64,000 nt of DNA from contig NZ_FQWQ01000002.1 in assembly GCF_900129725.1 (NCBI RefSeq), positions 682,001 to 746,000 of the forward strand. The letters are read 5' to 3'. This DNA is from Chryseolinea serpens (GTDB taxonomy: Bacteria; Bacteroidota; Bacteroidia; Cytophagales; Cyclobacteriaceae). The stretch's first letter is position 1; each line of letters begins with the position of its first letter. The position numbers and the translations under genes were made by a program. Positions 28,001 to 36,686 of this stretch are shown here, piece by piece. Under the pieces are notes generated by a model, which was not told the origin of the DNA, made no database searches, and saw only the letters and a list, made by a program, of their open reading frames with translations.

Positions 28001-28351
28001 CCATCCTTGTTTCCGGATGCCGGCAGTTGGTGTGACGTCTTCGAATTTAAAATCGCCTTTGTTCAGGTAAAGCCTGTCGCCCACGCGGTTGCCCGTGAAA
28101 TAGAGATCGGGCAGCGAGTCGTTGTTCAGATCGCCAATCGCCACGCCCCCGCCATTGTAGACATAATAAAAATCCACGATGTTGAAGGTGTCGTCTTCGG
28201 CAATCGCGTTGTTGAACTCTACCCCCGAATCGGCGGGGTCCACGAGGGTAAACAACGTTTTTGGCTTAGGTTGGTGACAGGCCGCGAGGGACAGAAGTCC
28301 TACAAGAGAAAAGAAGGTCTGCGGTATGGAGGATCTCCAGGCTTTTATCAT
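25043..28351 (-). CDS. CRTAC1-like lipoprotein: FG-GAP/VCBS repeats with ASPIC/UnbV domain
   Basis: 1102 residues from the ATG at 28351 (lipobox LLSLAAC, Cys about 25). At least seven FG-GAP/VCBS calcium-binding repeats of the form D-x-N/D-x-D-G-x-x-D (VAIGDLNNDSLPDLYFTGN, LVDLNADGLLDIYV, FFDYDKDGDLDAYLM, DFNNDGLPDVMVVDM and others) span about 60-500. An ASPIC/UnbV domain follows (about 515-610, GHYLKIKLNGSPGNTRGLG and LEIIWPDGKSQVL), then at least six more repeats (about 650-1070). Proteins of this type sit beside SusC/SusD pairs and are thought to be surface glycan-binding or adhesive lipoproteins. Here it follows susD by 72 bp, but a terminator lies between. A carbohydrate role is inferred from position. 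Confidence 0.85.
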   Translation of the reverse strand: MIKAWRSSIPQTFFSLVGLLSLAACHQPKPKTLFTLVDPADSGVEFNNAIAEDDTFNIVDFYYVYNGGGVAIGDLNNDSLPDLYFTGNRVGDRLYLNKGDFKFEDVTPTAGIRKQGWSTGVTLVDLNADGLLDIYVCKSGNYPALKRANQLYINQGNMTFREEAQSWGLADTTYTNQAAFFDYDKDGDLDAYLMTSTNTVRNPNKVTPVIDNGKGASVDRLLQNQGGKFVDVSQAAGILHDGFGLGLAIHDLNSDGWEDILVSNDFLANDHLYINNHDGTFTESARKYFRHHSQFSMGNDVSDFNNDGLPDVMVVDMLPADAVQRKKMAGPANPNTFEAMTRAGYHPQYMRNMLQVNLGNDETHTPVFAEIGQQAGVHSTDWSWAPLFADFDQDGLQDLFVTNGYLRDITDMDFIIHNNQTATKSTPSETDRSMREGAKKMPSIKKSNYLFKNTGGNTFEDKSALWLGQNESLSNGAALGDLDLDGDLDIVVNNINAPAFILRNTNQDGHYLKIKLNGSPGNTRGLGSIVTLYANGQLQRQHMGVTRGYQSSVDYILHFGLGEHAIIDSLEIIWPDGKSQVLRNVKTDQILTLKYSEGGTETLKNGNRMQPLLQRVDSASHLAHIDREKFYMDYDVEPLLPHKLSQQGPCLAVADVNKDGLDDFFVGGSYQFAGNIFLQHADGTFTEKPVLQTKDKNEEDTGAVFFDADQDGDEDLYIVSGSNEHYDNSPFLQDRLMFNDGKGNYRADTTRLPAMRHSGSCVVPFDFDKDGDLDIFRAGRLISLEFPKPGVSYLLRNTDAKFADVTNQVAPGLQNIGMVTDAAWVDLDRDGWHDLILVGEYMPITVFKNEKGTLKQQQPASLEFSNGLWNAVTALDIDRDGDMDLVAGNVGLNSRYRFTKEKPFSIYAGDFDNNNRWDALPAYYAGGVEYPTSSWFDVMRQVPMFKKRYQTFEAFANASLGDVIAPVKDQVKLTVRAYQQQSLILENVGDFEFKLAPLPAVVQQAPVRDILVSDINGDGQEDLLMVGNDFTIEPVEGQHDAGVGVILLGDGKGGFQPLSPQHSGFWVEHDARHIRNVKQRNGDLIVVTQNSGPLLAFKKSKR

Positions 28352-28361
28352 GGACAAAGAT

Positions 28362-28395
28362 AAAAAACAAAAGGGCCAGCCTAAACCGGCTGGCC
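28362..28395 (-). terminator. intrinsic terminator between susD and the CRTAC1-like gene
   Basis: On the minus strand an 8-bp perfect stem GGCCAGCC / GGCTGGCC (28395-28374) with a 6-base loop is followed by CTTTTGTTTTTTA. It lies 28 bp past the susD stop and 11-22 bp before the next ATG, so it should reduce transcription into the third gene. Confidence 0.8.
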
Positions 28396-28422
28396 ACTTT
28401 CATTTGGGTTAAACAATTGTTC

Positions 28423-30021
28423 TTATTGCCACTGCGGATTCTGCGTCACGTTCTTGTTACCCAGGATCTCCTTCAACGGGATCGGCAATACATAATCTTT
28501 TGCCTTGGGTGTACGCCCTACGTTATAGAGGTTTGAGTAATGGGTGATGTAGTCGCCCAGGTAGTCGGGTGTTCCGCCAAAGGTGCTTTTGCGTCGCAGC
28601 TCGGGGTAGAGCACTTGTTCGAACACAAACTCCTGCATGCGTTCGGCTACGATGGCATCGCGCATCGCACTTTGACCCAGGGCTCCGACCGGTGACAGGC
28701 CCGCGCGATCGCGCACGGCGTTGATGCCTGTGGTGGCATCGCCGGTCTGGCTTTCGTTGCACGCTTCAGAGTGGCCCAGGAGCACATCCGCCAGGCGCAG
28801 ATAGATGGTGTTCTTTTCCGTGGCCGTCCACGAACCGCCTACGTGCATCTCGGTGATCTTGCCCGACCATGCCTTTCCAAAAACAAGCTCGGTCGGATTT
28901 TCAGGATTTGCATTGGGATCGACAATACCACCAAAGCGCGACAGGTTATAAGACGCCGTCTTGCTCCAACGCACGATGGGATAAGCACCCGCGGCGGTCT
29001 TCGCTGTGCGGGCGGTGGGATACGATTCCACGAAGGTGCCCGCGATGCGCTTGTCGCCGTCGTCATAGGCCGCTCTGAAATCCTGCGTAGCGCTCAACCA
29101 GCTCCAGCCTGCACCGCCGTCGTCGGTTGGCAGATCTTCGGGGTTGAAGTGGGCAGAGTGGTTGCTGTACTCGTTGGCGTTTGCCTTTGCCGAAACCTGT
29201 CCTTCAAAAATTCGTTCACCCATGTTCTCGTGATCGGTGTCGAAATTGTAGCTGAAGTCGCTGAACAAGGTCAGGCCGCTGTTGTTGATGATGTCCTCGG
29301 CCGTGACCTTGGCCTCTGCCCATTTTTTATCCCACAGTTGGGCCTTCATCAGCAAAGTTTTCGCAGCCCACTTGTTGGCTCTTCCCAGGTCGGCGCCGGT
29401 GTAGGCGTTGGGCAGCACGGCAATAGCCGCTGCACAATCGGAATAGATCAGATCGATGATGGCGCGTGTGCCCCCGCTGTTGGACGCCAGGTTGCTCAAA
29501 TCCTTGGTGCCTTCCGTGGTGAGCGGTGCGTTGTCGAAATAACTCAACAAGCCATAGTAGTAGAACGCTCTCAGGAAGTACGCTTCACCTTTCAGGCGCG
29601 CGATGAGTTCGGCGTTGGCCGGATCGACAATGGTTTCGGCCACGGCCAATATTTCGTTGGCCCGGTTGATCGACCGGTAGCTTTGACCCCAATAGGCTTC
29701 GATCACATCATCCTGTCCCGTCACATTGCCCAGGTTGTATTGCAGGGGTTGTTTTTCCCAACCCACCTGAAAGCCTACGAGGCATTCGAACACGTAGCGG
29801 TTGTAGAAGTAGTTGAACCAGTCCGAATTGCCCATCGTCAAATCATCATAGATGGCATTGACACCGAGCTTCAATTCGTTGGCCGACTTGTAAAAGCTAT
29901 CCGGACTGATATAATCCGGCGTCTCATCCAGGTCCGAGCAGCTCATCCCCACCAGCAACAGGGAGGTCATGATCGAGAGCAGGAGTTTTTTTCTTACTAT
30001 TTTTTTCATGGTCATTTTCAT
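28423..30021 (-). CDS. SusD-like surface glycan-binding lipoprotein
   Basis: 532 residues from the ATG at 30021 (ATGs at 30015 and 30009 also possible). Lipobox LLLVGMSC (Cys about 28 of this form), then the SusD signature SDLDETPDYISPDSFYKSANEL, TPR-like helices and RQ-type loops in the RagB/SusD fold (DVLLGHSEACNESQTGDATTGINAVRDRAGL; ALGQSAMRDAIVAERMQEFVFEQVLYPELRRKS, ending YVLPIPLKEILGNKNVTQNPQW). It pairs with the SusC-like receptor encoded 27 bp upstream and binds oligosaccharides at the outer surface. Substrate inferred to be a galactoside from neighbours only. Confidence 0.92.
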   Translation of the reverse strand: MKMTMKKIVRKKLLLSIMTSLLLVGMSCSDLDETPDYISPDSFYKSANELKLGVNAIYDDLTMGNSDWFNYFYNRYVFECLVGFQVGWEKQPLQYNLGNVTGQDDVIEAYWGQSYRSINRANEILAVAETIVDPANAELIARLKGEAYFLRAFYYYGLLSYFDNAPLTTEGTKDLSNLASNSGGTRAIIDLIYSDCAAAIAVLPNAYTGADLGRANKWAAKTLLMKAQLWDKKWAEAKVTAEDIINNSGLTLFSDFSYNFDTDHENMGERIFEGQVSAKANANEYSNHSAHFNPEDLPTDDGGAGWSWLSATQDFRAAYDDGDKRIAGTFVESYPTARTAKTAAGAYPIVRWSKTASYNLSRFGGIVDPNANPENPTELVFGKAWSGKITEMHVGGSWTATEKNTIYLRLADVLLGHSEACNESQTGDATTGINAVRDRAGLSPVGALGQSAMRDAIVAERMQEFVFEQVLYPELRRKSTFGGTPDYLGDYITHYSNLYNVGRTPKAKDYVLPIPLKEILGNKNVTQNPQWQ

Positions 30022-30047
30022 TTTAAAGTTGTTCACTAGCGCTCCCA

Positions 30048-33000
30048 TTAAAAACCGATGTTAAGACCCGCGGTGAATTGGCGCGAGCGAGGATAAGCAT
30101 CGTAGTCATCGCCACGGTTCAGGTTGTTTTGTCCCTGGTTGTTCACTTCCGGATCAAAGCCTGTGTATTTGGTGATGATGAAGAGGTTTTGTGCACTCAC
30201 ATAAACACGCGCCTTGCGAATGAATTTCGGTACGGGCAGGTTGTAGCCCAGCGAAACATTCTGCAGGCGGATGAAAGATCCGTCCTCAATAAAGAAAGAA
30301 GACCGGCGGTAGGACGCGAAGTCACGCTTGGCATCCACGGCCGGACGCGGCGCGTTGGTGTGCTGCGGTGTCCACGAATCGGTGAGGATGTTGGAGATCT
30401 CATTGATCTTTTGCGCGCCGTCGCCAATCTCGGATTGTTGCAGGTTGCGCACATCGTTGCCTTGCACGCCGCGAAAGAACACGGAAAAGTCAAATCCTTT
30501 AAAGCGCACCGTAGAGTTCAAACCCCAGGTGTATTTGGGATTGGGATTGCCCATGATGGAATAGTCATCGGCCGTATAGCTGCCGTCTTTGTTTTTGTCT
30601 TCATATACCGGGTTTCCCGTTTCGCTGACGCCGATAAATTTATAGCCTTTCCATACGCCAATGGCATTGCCTGCTTCCACCCAGCTTCCGTCCACGCCAA
30701 GGTGGCCGCTGGTGCTGGTGGCATAGAAGGGAGCGCTTTCGCCAAGGTCCTCAATTCTGTTTCGGAGGATCGATACGTTTGCGGCCACATCCCAGGTGAG
30801 TGCACCCTCGTTGATGACCTTGGTGTCGACGGAAAGTTCAAAGCCTTTGTTGCTGAGGGAACCGGTGTTCTTCAACAAGGTGCTGAAGCCCGTGCTTTGC
30901 GGAATGGATACATAGAGCAACAGGTCGGTCGTGAGGTTGTTGAAATAGTCCACCGTCACATTCAGTCTGTTTCCGAGGAAGCTCATGTCGATACCGGAGT
31001 TGAACATGCGGGTTTGTTCCCATTTCAAATCGGCGTTGGGCATGCGGGTGGCGGCATAGCCGGAGACCAGCACGCCGTTGAAGACGTAGTTACGCGGGCT
31101 TAGGTCGGACGTCGACTGATAGGCGGGGATCTGCGAGTTACCCGTAATACCATAGCTCACCCTAACTTTAAGGTCGTCGAAAATGTTCGACAGGCCGGCG
31201 CTTTCAAAAAACTTTTCGTTCACCACACGCCATCCCAAAGCAGCCGACGGGAACGTTGCCCATTTGTTGTTGGGACCGAACTTGGTGGAACCGTCGCGGC
31301 GGGCCGTCAACGTCAGCAAAAAGCGGTTCTGGAAATTATAGTTGATCCTTCCCAGGTAGGACCGCAGTCCCCAATCTACGCGCGTCGAGTTTCCGATCTG
31401 CGGCAAGGTTCCGTTTTGAAAATTCAGCGACTTGAAATCGTCCGAGTCTAGACCGCGAATGGCCTGCGAGGCCGACTGGTTGTCTTCCCGCTGCGTGGTA
31501 TAGCCCAGCATCACTTCCAGCGAGTGACCTTCTGCGATCGTTCGGGAATAGGTGAGGATGTTTTCGTTCAACAGGTTGACAAGGTTGCGATCAAAGCGTT
31601 GAAGCTCCCGGCCGTTCTGGCGTCCGAGACGTGTCTTGCTGTTGTAGAACGTATTGCGCGTGGCGTTGAGCACGTCAAGCCCCAGGCTGGTTCTGAACTT
31701 AAGGTCTTTCGTGATGTTGAAGGTCAATGCCGTGGTACCAAAGAAACGATTGGTCGCATCCTTGTCGACACCTTCCTTGGCTTCCGCTACGGGGTTTATG
31801 GTGAAGCGACCATCATAGAGCGGGTAGTTGTAGTTTCCGTTGGCGTCGTATACCGGAACGGTGGGATCAAGTCCCAGCGCGGTGATGATGATACCACCGG
31901 GACCGCCGCGATCGGTAGGAACGTTGTTGGACGTGGTGCGGGCAAACGACCAGCTGTTGCTCAGCGTAGCCTTGCCGTTGAACAAGTTGTTGTCCAGGTT
32001 CAGGCGAAGGCCATAGCGTTTGAAATCGGTGTTGATGATGAGACCTTCGTTGTCCATATAATTACCCGACACCGCATATTTCGCGTTGGCATTTCCCCCC
32101 GAGATCGAGAGCTGGTTGTTCCAGATGCTTCCGGTGCGCGTGATCTCTTTCATCCAGTTGGTGCCGTTGCCAAAGCCCTGGATCTGGGCGTCGGTGTAGC
32201 GGGGATTTCCGCCTTGGCTCACATCGAGCGTGTTGAGATATCTTCCGTAGTCGGAAGCGGGCATCATGTCGATGTTGTGCGAAATGGTTTGTGAGGTCAT
32301 CGACGTTTCAAAGTTCACGTTGGTCTGACCGTCTTTTCCACGTTTGGTGGTGACGAGCACCACACCGTTGGCTCCGCGTGAGCCATAAATGGAGGTTGCC
32401 GACGCATCTTTCAAAACTTCGATCGACTCGATGTCGCTGGGGTTAAGCGATGCCAGCGCATTCTTGGCTTGACGATCGCCGCCCGTGCCATAGGCAGCGT
32501 TGTCGGGATAGATCGGGAGGCCGTCTATAACATAGAGTGGCTCGCTACCGCTGATGAGTGAGTTCGCACCCCGGACGCGCACGGACAAACCGCCGCCGGG
32601 TGCCGATGAGGCTTGTGTTACCTGAACACCCGCCGCCCGGGCCTGCAGACCCTGCTCCACCGACGTGACGGGCATGTCTTTGAAGGCGTCGCTCTTCACG
32701 GAAGAAACCGATCCGGTGAGATCGCTCTTCTTCACAGTGCCATAGCCCACGATCACCACTTCTTCCAGGCTCTTAATATCCTCTTCCAGATTTACATCGA
32801 TCGTCGAACGGTTGCCTACGACAACGTCCTGATTTTTGAAACCGATAAAACTGAAGGTGAGGACAACATCCGCCTGATTCACCTCGATTTGAAACACCCC
32901 GCGTGAATCGGTAGTCGTTCCCTGCGCAGTCCCCTTAACTAAGACGTTTACGCCAGGAAGGGGGTCGCCTTGCGTTGTCGTTACTTTGCCGGAGAGTTTT

Positions 33001-33083
33001 GTTTGCGCAAAGGCCTGCGTTGCCAGCAGGATGCCCAAAAAGACCACCAGTAATTTTGTGAGTGACTTGTAGTTGTCTTCCAT
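30048..33083 (-). CDS. SusC-like TonB-dependent oligosaccharide receptor
   Basis: 1011 residues. Signal peptide (LLVVFLGILLATQAFAQ), a CarboxypepD_reg-like domain (about 28-105, GKVTTTQGDPLPGVNVLVKGTAQGTTTDSRG), a plug with the SusC/RagA signature (SLEEVVIVGYGTVKKSDLTGSVSSVKSDAF; LYVIDGLPIYPDN; LNPSDIESIEVLKDASATSIYGSRGANGVVLVTTKRG) and a C-terminal barrel ending in FTAGLNIGF. Together with the SusD lipoprotein it should import oligosaccharides into the periplasm. The promoter at 33110-33164 carries the 21-bp AraC-type direct repeat. Divergent from the GH36 gene. Confidence 0.94.
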   Translation of the reverse strand: MEDNYKSLTKLLVVFLGILLATQAFAQTKLSGKVTTTQGDPLPGVNVLVKGTAQGTTTDSRGVFQIEVNQADVVLTFSFIGFKNQDVVVGNRSTIDVNLEEDIKSLEEVVIVGYGTVKKSDLTGSVSSVKSDAFKDMPVTSVEQGLQARAAGVQVTQASSAPGGGLSVRVRGANSLISGSEPLYVIDGLPIYPDNAAYGTGGDRQAKNALASLNPSDIESIEVLKDASATSIYGSRGANGVVLVTTKRGKDGQTNVNFETSMTSQTISHNIDMMPASDYGRYLNTLDVSQGGNPRYTDAQIQGFGNGTNWMKEITRTGSIWNNQLSISGGNANAKYAVSGNYMDNEGLIINTDFKRYGLRLNLDNNLFNGKATLSNSWSFARTTSNNVPTDRGGPGGIIITALGLDPTVPVYDANGNYNYPLYDGRFTINPVAEAKEGVDKDATNRFFGTTALTFNITKDLKFRTSLGLDVLNATRNTFYNSKTRLGRQNGRELQRFDRNLVNLLNENILTYSRTIAEGHSLEVMLGYTTQREDNQSASQAIRGLDSDDFKSLNFQNGTLPQIGNSTRVDWGLRSYLGRINYNFQNRFLLTLTARRDGSTKFGPNNKWATFPSAALGWRVVNEKFFESAGLSNIFDDLKVRVSYGITGNSQIPAYQSTSDLSPRNYVFNGVLVSGYAATRMPNADLKWEQTRMFNSGIDMSFLGNRLNVTVDYFNNLTTDLLLYVSIPQSTGFSTLLKNTGSLSNKGFELSVDTKVINEGALTWDVAANVSILRNRIEDLGESAPFYATSTSGHLGVDGSWVEAGNAIGVWKGYKFIGVSETGNPVYEDKNKDGSYTADDYSIMGNPNPKYTWGLNSTVRFKGFDFSVFFRGVQGNDVRNLQQSEIGDGAQKINEISNILTDSWTPQHTNAPRPAVDAKRDFASYRRSSFFIEDGSFIRLQNVSLGYNLPVPKFIRKARVYVSAQNLFIITKYTGFDPEVNNQGQNNLNRGDDYDAYPRSRQFTAGLNIGF

Positions 33084-33109
33084 AGAGTTAGGTGAAAATT
33101 ATAATCACA

Positions 33110-33164
33110 CAAATTTTACGGAATCGATTGCAAAAATGATGGACTATACACGGTTAAAACTGGA
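33110..33164 (-). promoter_or_regulatory. susC promoter with AraC-type 21-bp direct repeat
   Basis: On the minus strand, half-site AATAATCCAG (33169-33160) and half-site TATAGTCCAT (33148-33139) are exactly 21 bp apart. The -7-like AAAATTTG (33117-33110) begins 26 bp after the proximal TCCAT. The SusC start is at 33083. The same layout appears before three other genes of this region. Confidence 0.75.
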
Positions 33165-33359
33165 TTATTCTCCTGCTGGTAATTGTCTGTTGACACACCA
33201 AAGTGGGCTGATCGGTAGAAAAAAGGGGTTATTTCAAATTTTGTCGTTTAGGCCTCAAATCTCAAATAAGTAAAATTGTCCAGTTCGGAGCGCGCAGAAG
33301 CCATCTCCTCCGCAACCGCGTCTGCACCAGAATGCACGCCCTGACCGATCATAATAAAA
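33165..33359. other. middle of the susC/GH36 divergent region
   Basis: Non-coding stretch between the two divergent promoters. It is AT-rich at 33210-33280. I see no extra gene and no clear hairpin. Confidence 0.4.
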
Positions 33360-33415
33360 TCCATGAAAAAGACCGGATTCTCCATTCAAACGGTTGCGGC
33401 ATTGGCATACTTTTG
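33360..33415 (+). promoter_or_regulatory. GH36 gene promoter with AraC-type 21-bp direct repeat
   Basis: TCCAT half-sites at 33360-33364 and 33381-33385, exactly 21 bp apart (contexts AAAATCCATG and GATTCTCCATT). A full -7 element TACTTTTG at 33408-33415 starts 27 bp after the proximal half-site; the ATG at 33436 follows 20 bp later. No TTG at -33, so an activator is probably needed. Confidence 0.78.
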
Positions 33416-33435
33416 CTGAAACCGCATCCCCCATC

Positions 33436-35622
33436 ATGAACCTAAAAAGGAATTTAAGCCTCGTATTTTTTCTGCTCGCCGTCGCGTCAACGGCCCTGGC
33501 CCAAACCGAACCGGAAGCCATTGTCATTCAAACGGCACACACCAGCCTGGTCTTTCAAGTGAGCAAAGAAGGCAACCTCATGCAGTCGTATTTTGGAAAA
33601 CGACTGCCCGCGGATCAAATCAAAAACATCCAGATCACCCAACAAGAAGCTTATTCCACCTATGGCAAAGCCTTTGTCTTCGAACCTGCTTTTCAGGCAG
33701 TGCATGCCGACGGCAACCTCACCACGGAATTGAAGTATGTAAAAAAAGAAACCAGCACGGTGGATAAAAACACCACGCTCACCCGAATCCAACTGAAAGA
33801 CGCGTTCTATGACCTCACCGTCTTTCTTTGTATGAAAGCCTACGCCGCCGAAGATGTTGTGGAGCAGTGGACCGAGATCACGCACGGTGAAAAGAAAGAC
33901 ATCACGCTCAACGATTTTGCGTCGTCACAACTTTCGGTGAAGGCATCGTCGTATTGGCTCACCAGTTTTTATGGCGGCTGGGCCTCGGAGATGAACCTGA
34001 ATGAAGAAAAGCTTTCCGAAGGCCGCAAGGTCATCGAATCGAAACTGGGCGTCCGGTCCAACCAGTTCACGCATCCTTGTTTTTTATTGGGTGTCGACGG
34101 CGCAGCAACCGAAACCGAGGGAACCGTGATCGGCGGCACGTTGGCGTGGCCGGGAAGCTGGCGGTTGTCGTTTGAAGTGGATCCCACAAAAAATCTGCGC
34201 ATCCTCTCCGGCATCAATCCTTTTGCTTCACAGTATACTTTGAAACCGAAGGAAGTGTTCAAAACACCGGGCATGCTGTTCTCCTTCAGCGATGCCGGCA
34301 AAGGCGAGATCTCGCGACGCTTTCACGCGTGGGCACGGACGTATGGCATTTACAAAAGCGAACGACCGCACATGACCCTGTTGAACAATTGGGAGGCCAC
34401 CTACTTTGACTTCAACGAAACGGTGTTGAAACAAATCATTGCCGACGGCGCCGACATGGGCTTCGACCTGTTCTTGTTGGACGATGGATGGTTTGCCAAC
34501 AAATATCCCCGAAACAACGACGATGCTGGCCTGGGTGACTGGGATGTGAACGTCAAGAAATTGCCGCATGGCATTGGCGAATTGGTCACGGCCGCGGAAG
34601 CCAAGAAGATCAAATTCGGGATCTGGATCGAACCCGAAATGGTCAACCCAAAAAGTGAACTGTACGAGAAACATCCCGACTGGGTGATCACCGCACCACA
34701 CCGTCCGCTGGACCCCAGCCGAAACCAGCTCGTGCTCGACCTTTCCAACCCGAAAGTGCAAGACCATGTCTTTTCCGTGGTCGATAAAATCCTGACTGAA
34801 AATCCACACGTGGCCTATATGAAGTGGGATTGCAACCGCTACATGACCAACGTCGGGTCCTCGTATCTGCCGCCGGAGAAGCAGTCGCATCTTTTTATTC
34901 AGTATACACAAGGGCTGCTGGACGTTCTGAAACGCGTGCGTCAAAAATATCCCGACGTGGTGCTCATGGCGTGTTCCGGCGGGGGCGCCCGTATGGACTA
35001 TGCCACGCTACCCTTCTTTGACGAATACTGGATCAGCGACAACACCGACGCCCTCGACCGTATCTTCATTCAGTGGGGAACGAGCTACTTCTTCCCTCCC
35101 ATCGGGTTGGCCAGCCACGTGTCGGTGGTCCCCAATCATATCACAAAACGCATCACGCCGCTGAAATTCAGATTCGACGTGGCCATGTCGGCAAAACTTG
35201 GCATGGATCTGCAACCCAAAGACATGAGCCCGGAAGAAAAAGAGTTTTCCAGGAACGCCATCCAGATCTACAAGGGGATAAAACACATTGTCCAGTTTGG
35301 TGATCTGTACCGGCTGTTGTCCCCTTACGAAAGCAACCGCGTTGCTTTGCAATATGTGACGCCCGATAAAAAGGAGGCGCTTGTTTTTTCTTATCTCATG
35401 AAAAAAGAGATCATGGGCAACGACCAGGTGCTGTACGCGCAGGGTCTTGATCCGAACCAGGAATATACGTTCACCGAAGTGAACAAGGCGCCCAACAAGA
35501 CTTCGCATGCGTCGGGTTTGGATGGAAAGAAATTTACGGGAGCATTTTTGATGACCTATGGCGTGCGCTACCGCATGTCGGAAGAATTTGAAAGCATCGT
35601 ATTTCAACTCTCCTCAAAATGA
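33436..35622 (+). CDS. GH36 alpha-galactosidase
   Basis: 728 residues, normal length for GH36. Signal peptide MNLKRNLSLVFFLLAVASTALAQ, so periplasmic or exported. N-terminal beta-sandwich (about 25-330), (beta/alpha)8 barrel (about 340-670) with FDLFLLDDGWFANK, the nucleophile Asp465 in YMKWDCNRYM and the acid/base Asp535 in YWISDNTDALDR, plus CSGGGARMD; a C-terminal beta domain follows. It should release terminal alpha-galactose from oligosaccharides of the raffinose or galactomannan type. The ATG at 33436 is chosen over an in-frame GTG-like extension because it begins the signal peptide. Overlaps the epimerase gene by 4 bp (ATGA). Confidence 0.93.
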   Translation: MNLKRNLSLVFFLLAVASTALAQTEPEAIVIQTAHTSLVFQVSKEGNLMQSYFGKRLPADQIKNIQITQQEAYSTYGKAFVFEPAFQAVHADGNLTTELKYVKKETSTVDKNTTLTRIQLKDAFYDLTVFLCMKAYAAEDVVEQWTEITHGEKKDITLNDFASSQLSVKASSYWLTSFYGGWASEMNLNEEKLSEGRKVIESKLGVRSNQFTHPCFLLGVDGAATETEGTVIGGTLAWPGSWRLSFEVDPTKNLRILSGINPFASQYTLKPKEVFKTPGMLFSFSDAGKGEISRRFHAWARTYGIYKSERPHMTLLNNWEATYFDFNETVLKQIIADGADMGFDLFLLDDGWFANKYPRNNDDAGLGDWDVNVKKLPHGIGELVTAAEAKKIKFGIWIEPEMVNPKSELYEKHPDWVITAPHRPLDPSRNQLVLDLSNPKVQDHVFSVVDKILTENPHVAYMKWDCNRYMTNVGSSYLPPEKQSHLFIQYTQGLLDVLKRVRQKYPDVVLMACSGGGARMDYATLPFFDEYWISDNTDALDRIFIQWGTSYFFPPIGLASHVSVVPNHITKRITPLKFRFDVAMSAKLGMDLQPKDMSPEEKEFSRNAIQIYKGIKHIVQFGDLYRLLSPYESNRVALQYVTPDKKEALVFSYLMKKEIMGNDQVLYAQGLDPNQEYTFTEVNKAPNKTSHASGLDGKKFTGAFLMTYGVRYRMSEEFESIVFQLSSK

Positions 35623-36686
35623 CATCGCATCCTCCATCCACGAGCAGCGTGAAAAAAAATCGCATCTCCTACAAGCCCTGGGGAACATACGGAGGCAAAG
35701 ACGTTTTCCTTTTTAAATTGGAAATTGCCAGCGGCGCGTTTGTTGAAATAACAAATTATGGTGCCACCATCGTCTCCATGGTTGTCCCCGACCGGAACGG
35801 GAAGTTGGAGAATACCGTGATCGGCTTTCCCTCGCTCGAGGGCTACGTGAACGACCGGTGTTATATCGGATCCACGATCGGCCGTTTTGCTAACCGCATC
35901 GGCGGCGCTGCCTTCACGCTCGACGGCGCAACGTATACGCTGGAAAAAAATGATGGCCCAAACAACAATCACGGCGGCCCCGGCGGGTTTCATGCAAAGG
36001 TATTTGACTTTCGTGTGGGGACAGATTTCCTTTCGCTTTCATTGACCAGTGCCGACGGTGAGGGAGGTTTTCCCGGCCAGGTGGATTTCCTGGTCACCTA
36101 TTCCTGGAGCGACGATCATGAGCTGACCATCCGGTTCAATGCCGTGTCCGACAAAAAGACGGTCCTCAATTTTACAAATCACGCCTACTTCAATTTAGCA
36201 CCCGATCATGGCGATATCCTGGAGCATGAGCTCACGCTCCCTTCCGATGAAATGCTGGAAACTGACAGCGGTTATATTCCAACCGGTGTCATCAGCAGCA
36301 CCACCGGAAATAATTTCCACCAAACCCGCATCCGCGACCGCGTAAAATTCTCAGGCCCATCCCAAACCGGCGTGAACCGCTATTTCATCCTGAAGCACGA
36401 CGACAAGCCCGGTATGCGACGCGCCGGCCTATTAACAGAACGGACTTCCGGCAGAAGTCTCGAGATCTTTACCACGTATCCCGGCGTCCAACTTTACACC
36501 GGCGACTACCTGGACTCAAAACACCTCAGCAGCCGGTTCAAGCAAATCCACCCCTTTGATGGTTTGTGCTTGGAATGTCAGCACTATCCGGATGCCCCGA
36601 ATCACAATAATTTTCCCAGCACGGTTGTTGAGCCGGGGGAGGCTTATGATGAAAGGATTGTTTATAAGTTTGGGGTGAGGGCATAG
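35619..36686 (+). CDS. galM: aldose 1-epimerase (galactose mutarotase)
   Basis: 355 residues in the galactose-mutarotase fold. Motifs: VEITNYGATIVSMVVPDRNG near residue 45, GRFANRIGGAAFTLDG, NNHGGPGGFHAKVF (catalytic His), NFTNHAYFNL (second His), GVQLYTGDYLDSK, and LECQHYPDAPNHNNFPS with the catalytic Glu. It interconverts alpha- and beta-galactose, as expected after an alpha-galactosidase. No signal peptide, so probably cytoplasmic. The start ATG overlaps the GH36 stop (ATGA), which implies translational coupling. The gene ends directly in a heptad-repeat element. Confidence 0.92.
   Translation: MTSHPPSTSSVKKNRISYKPWGTYGGKDVFLFKLEIASGAFVEITNYGATIVSMVVPDRNGKLENTVIGFPSLEGYVNDRCYIGSTIGRFANRIGGAAFTLDGATYTLEKNDGPNNNHGGPGGFHAKVFDFRVGTDFLSLSLTSADGEGGFPGQVDFLVTYSWSDDHELTIRFNAVSDKKTVLNFTNHAYFNLAPDHGDILEHELTLPSDEMLETDSGYIPTGVISSTTGNNFHQTRIRDRVKFSGPSQTGVNRYFILKHDDKPGMRRAGLLTERTSGRSLEIFTTYPGVQLYTGDYLDSKHLSSRFKQIHPFDGLCLECQHYPDAPNHNNFPSTVVEPGEAYDERIVYKFGVRA

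Noticed and set aside
27314-28363. Plus-strand frame of 349 codons opposite the CRTAC1-like gene
   Set aside because: Valine/isoleucine-rich composition with no family match; antisense shadow of the repeat-rich gene.
28771-30039. Plus-strand frame of 422 codons opposite the SusD gene
   Set aside because: Same reasoning: antisense of a clearly coding gene, no recognisable domain.
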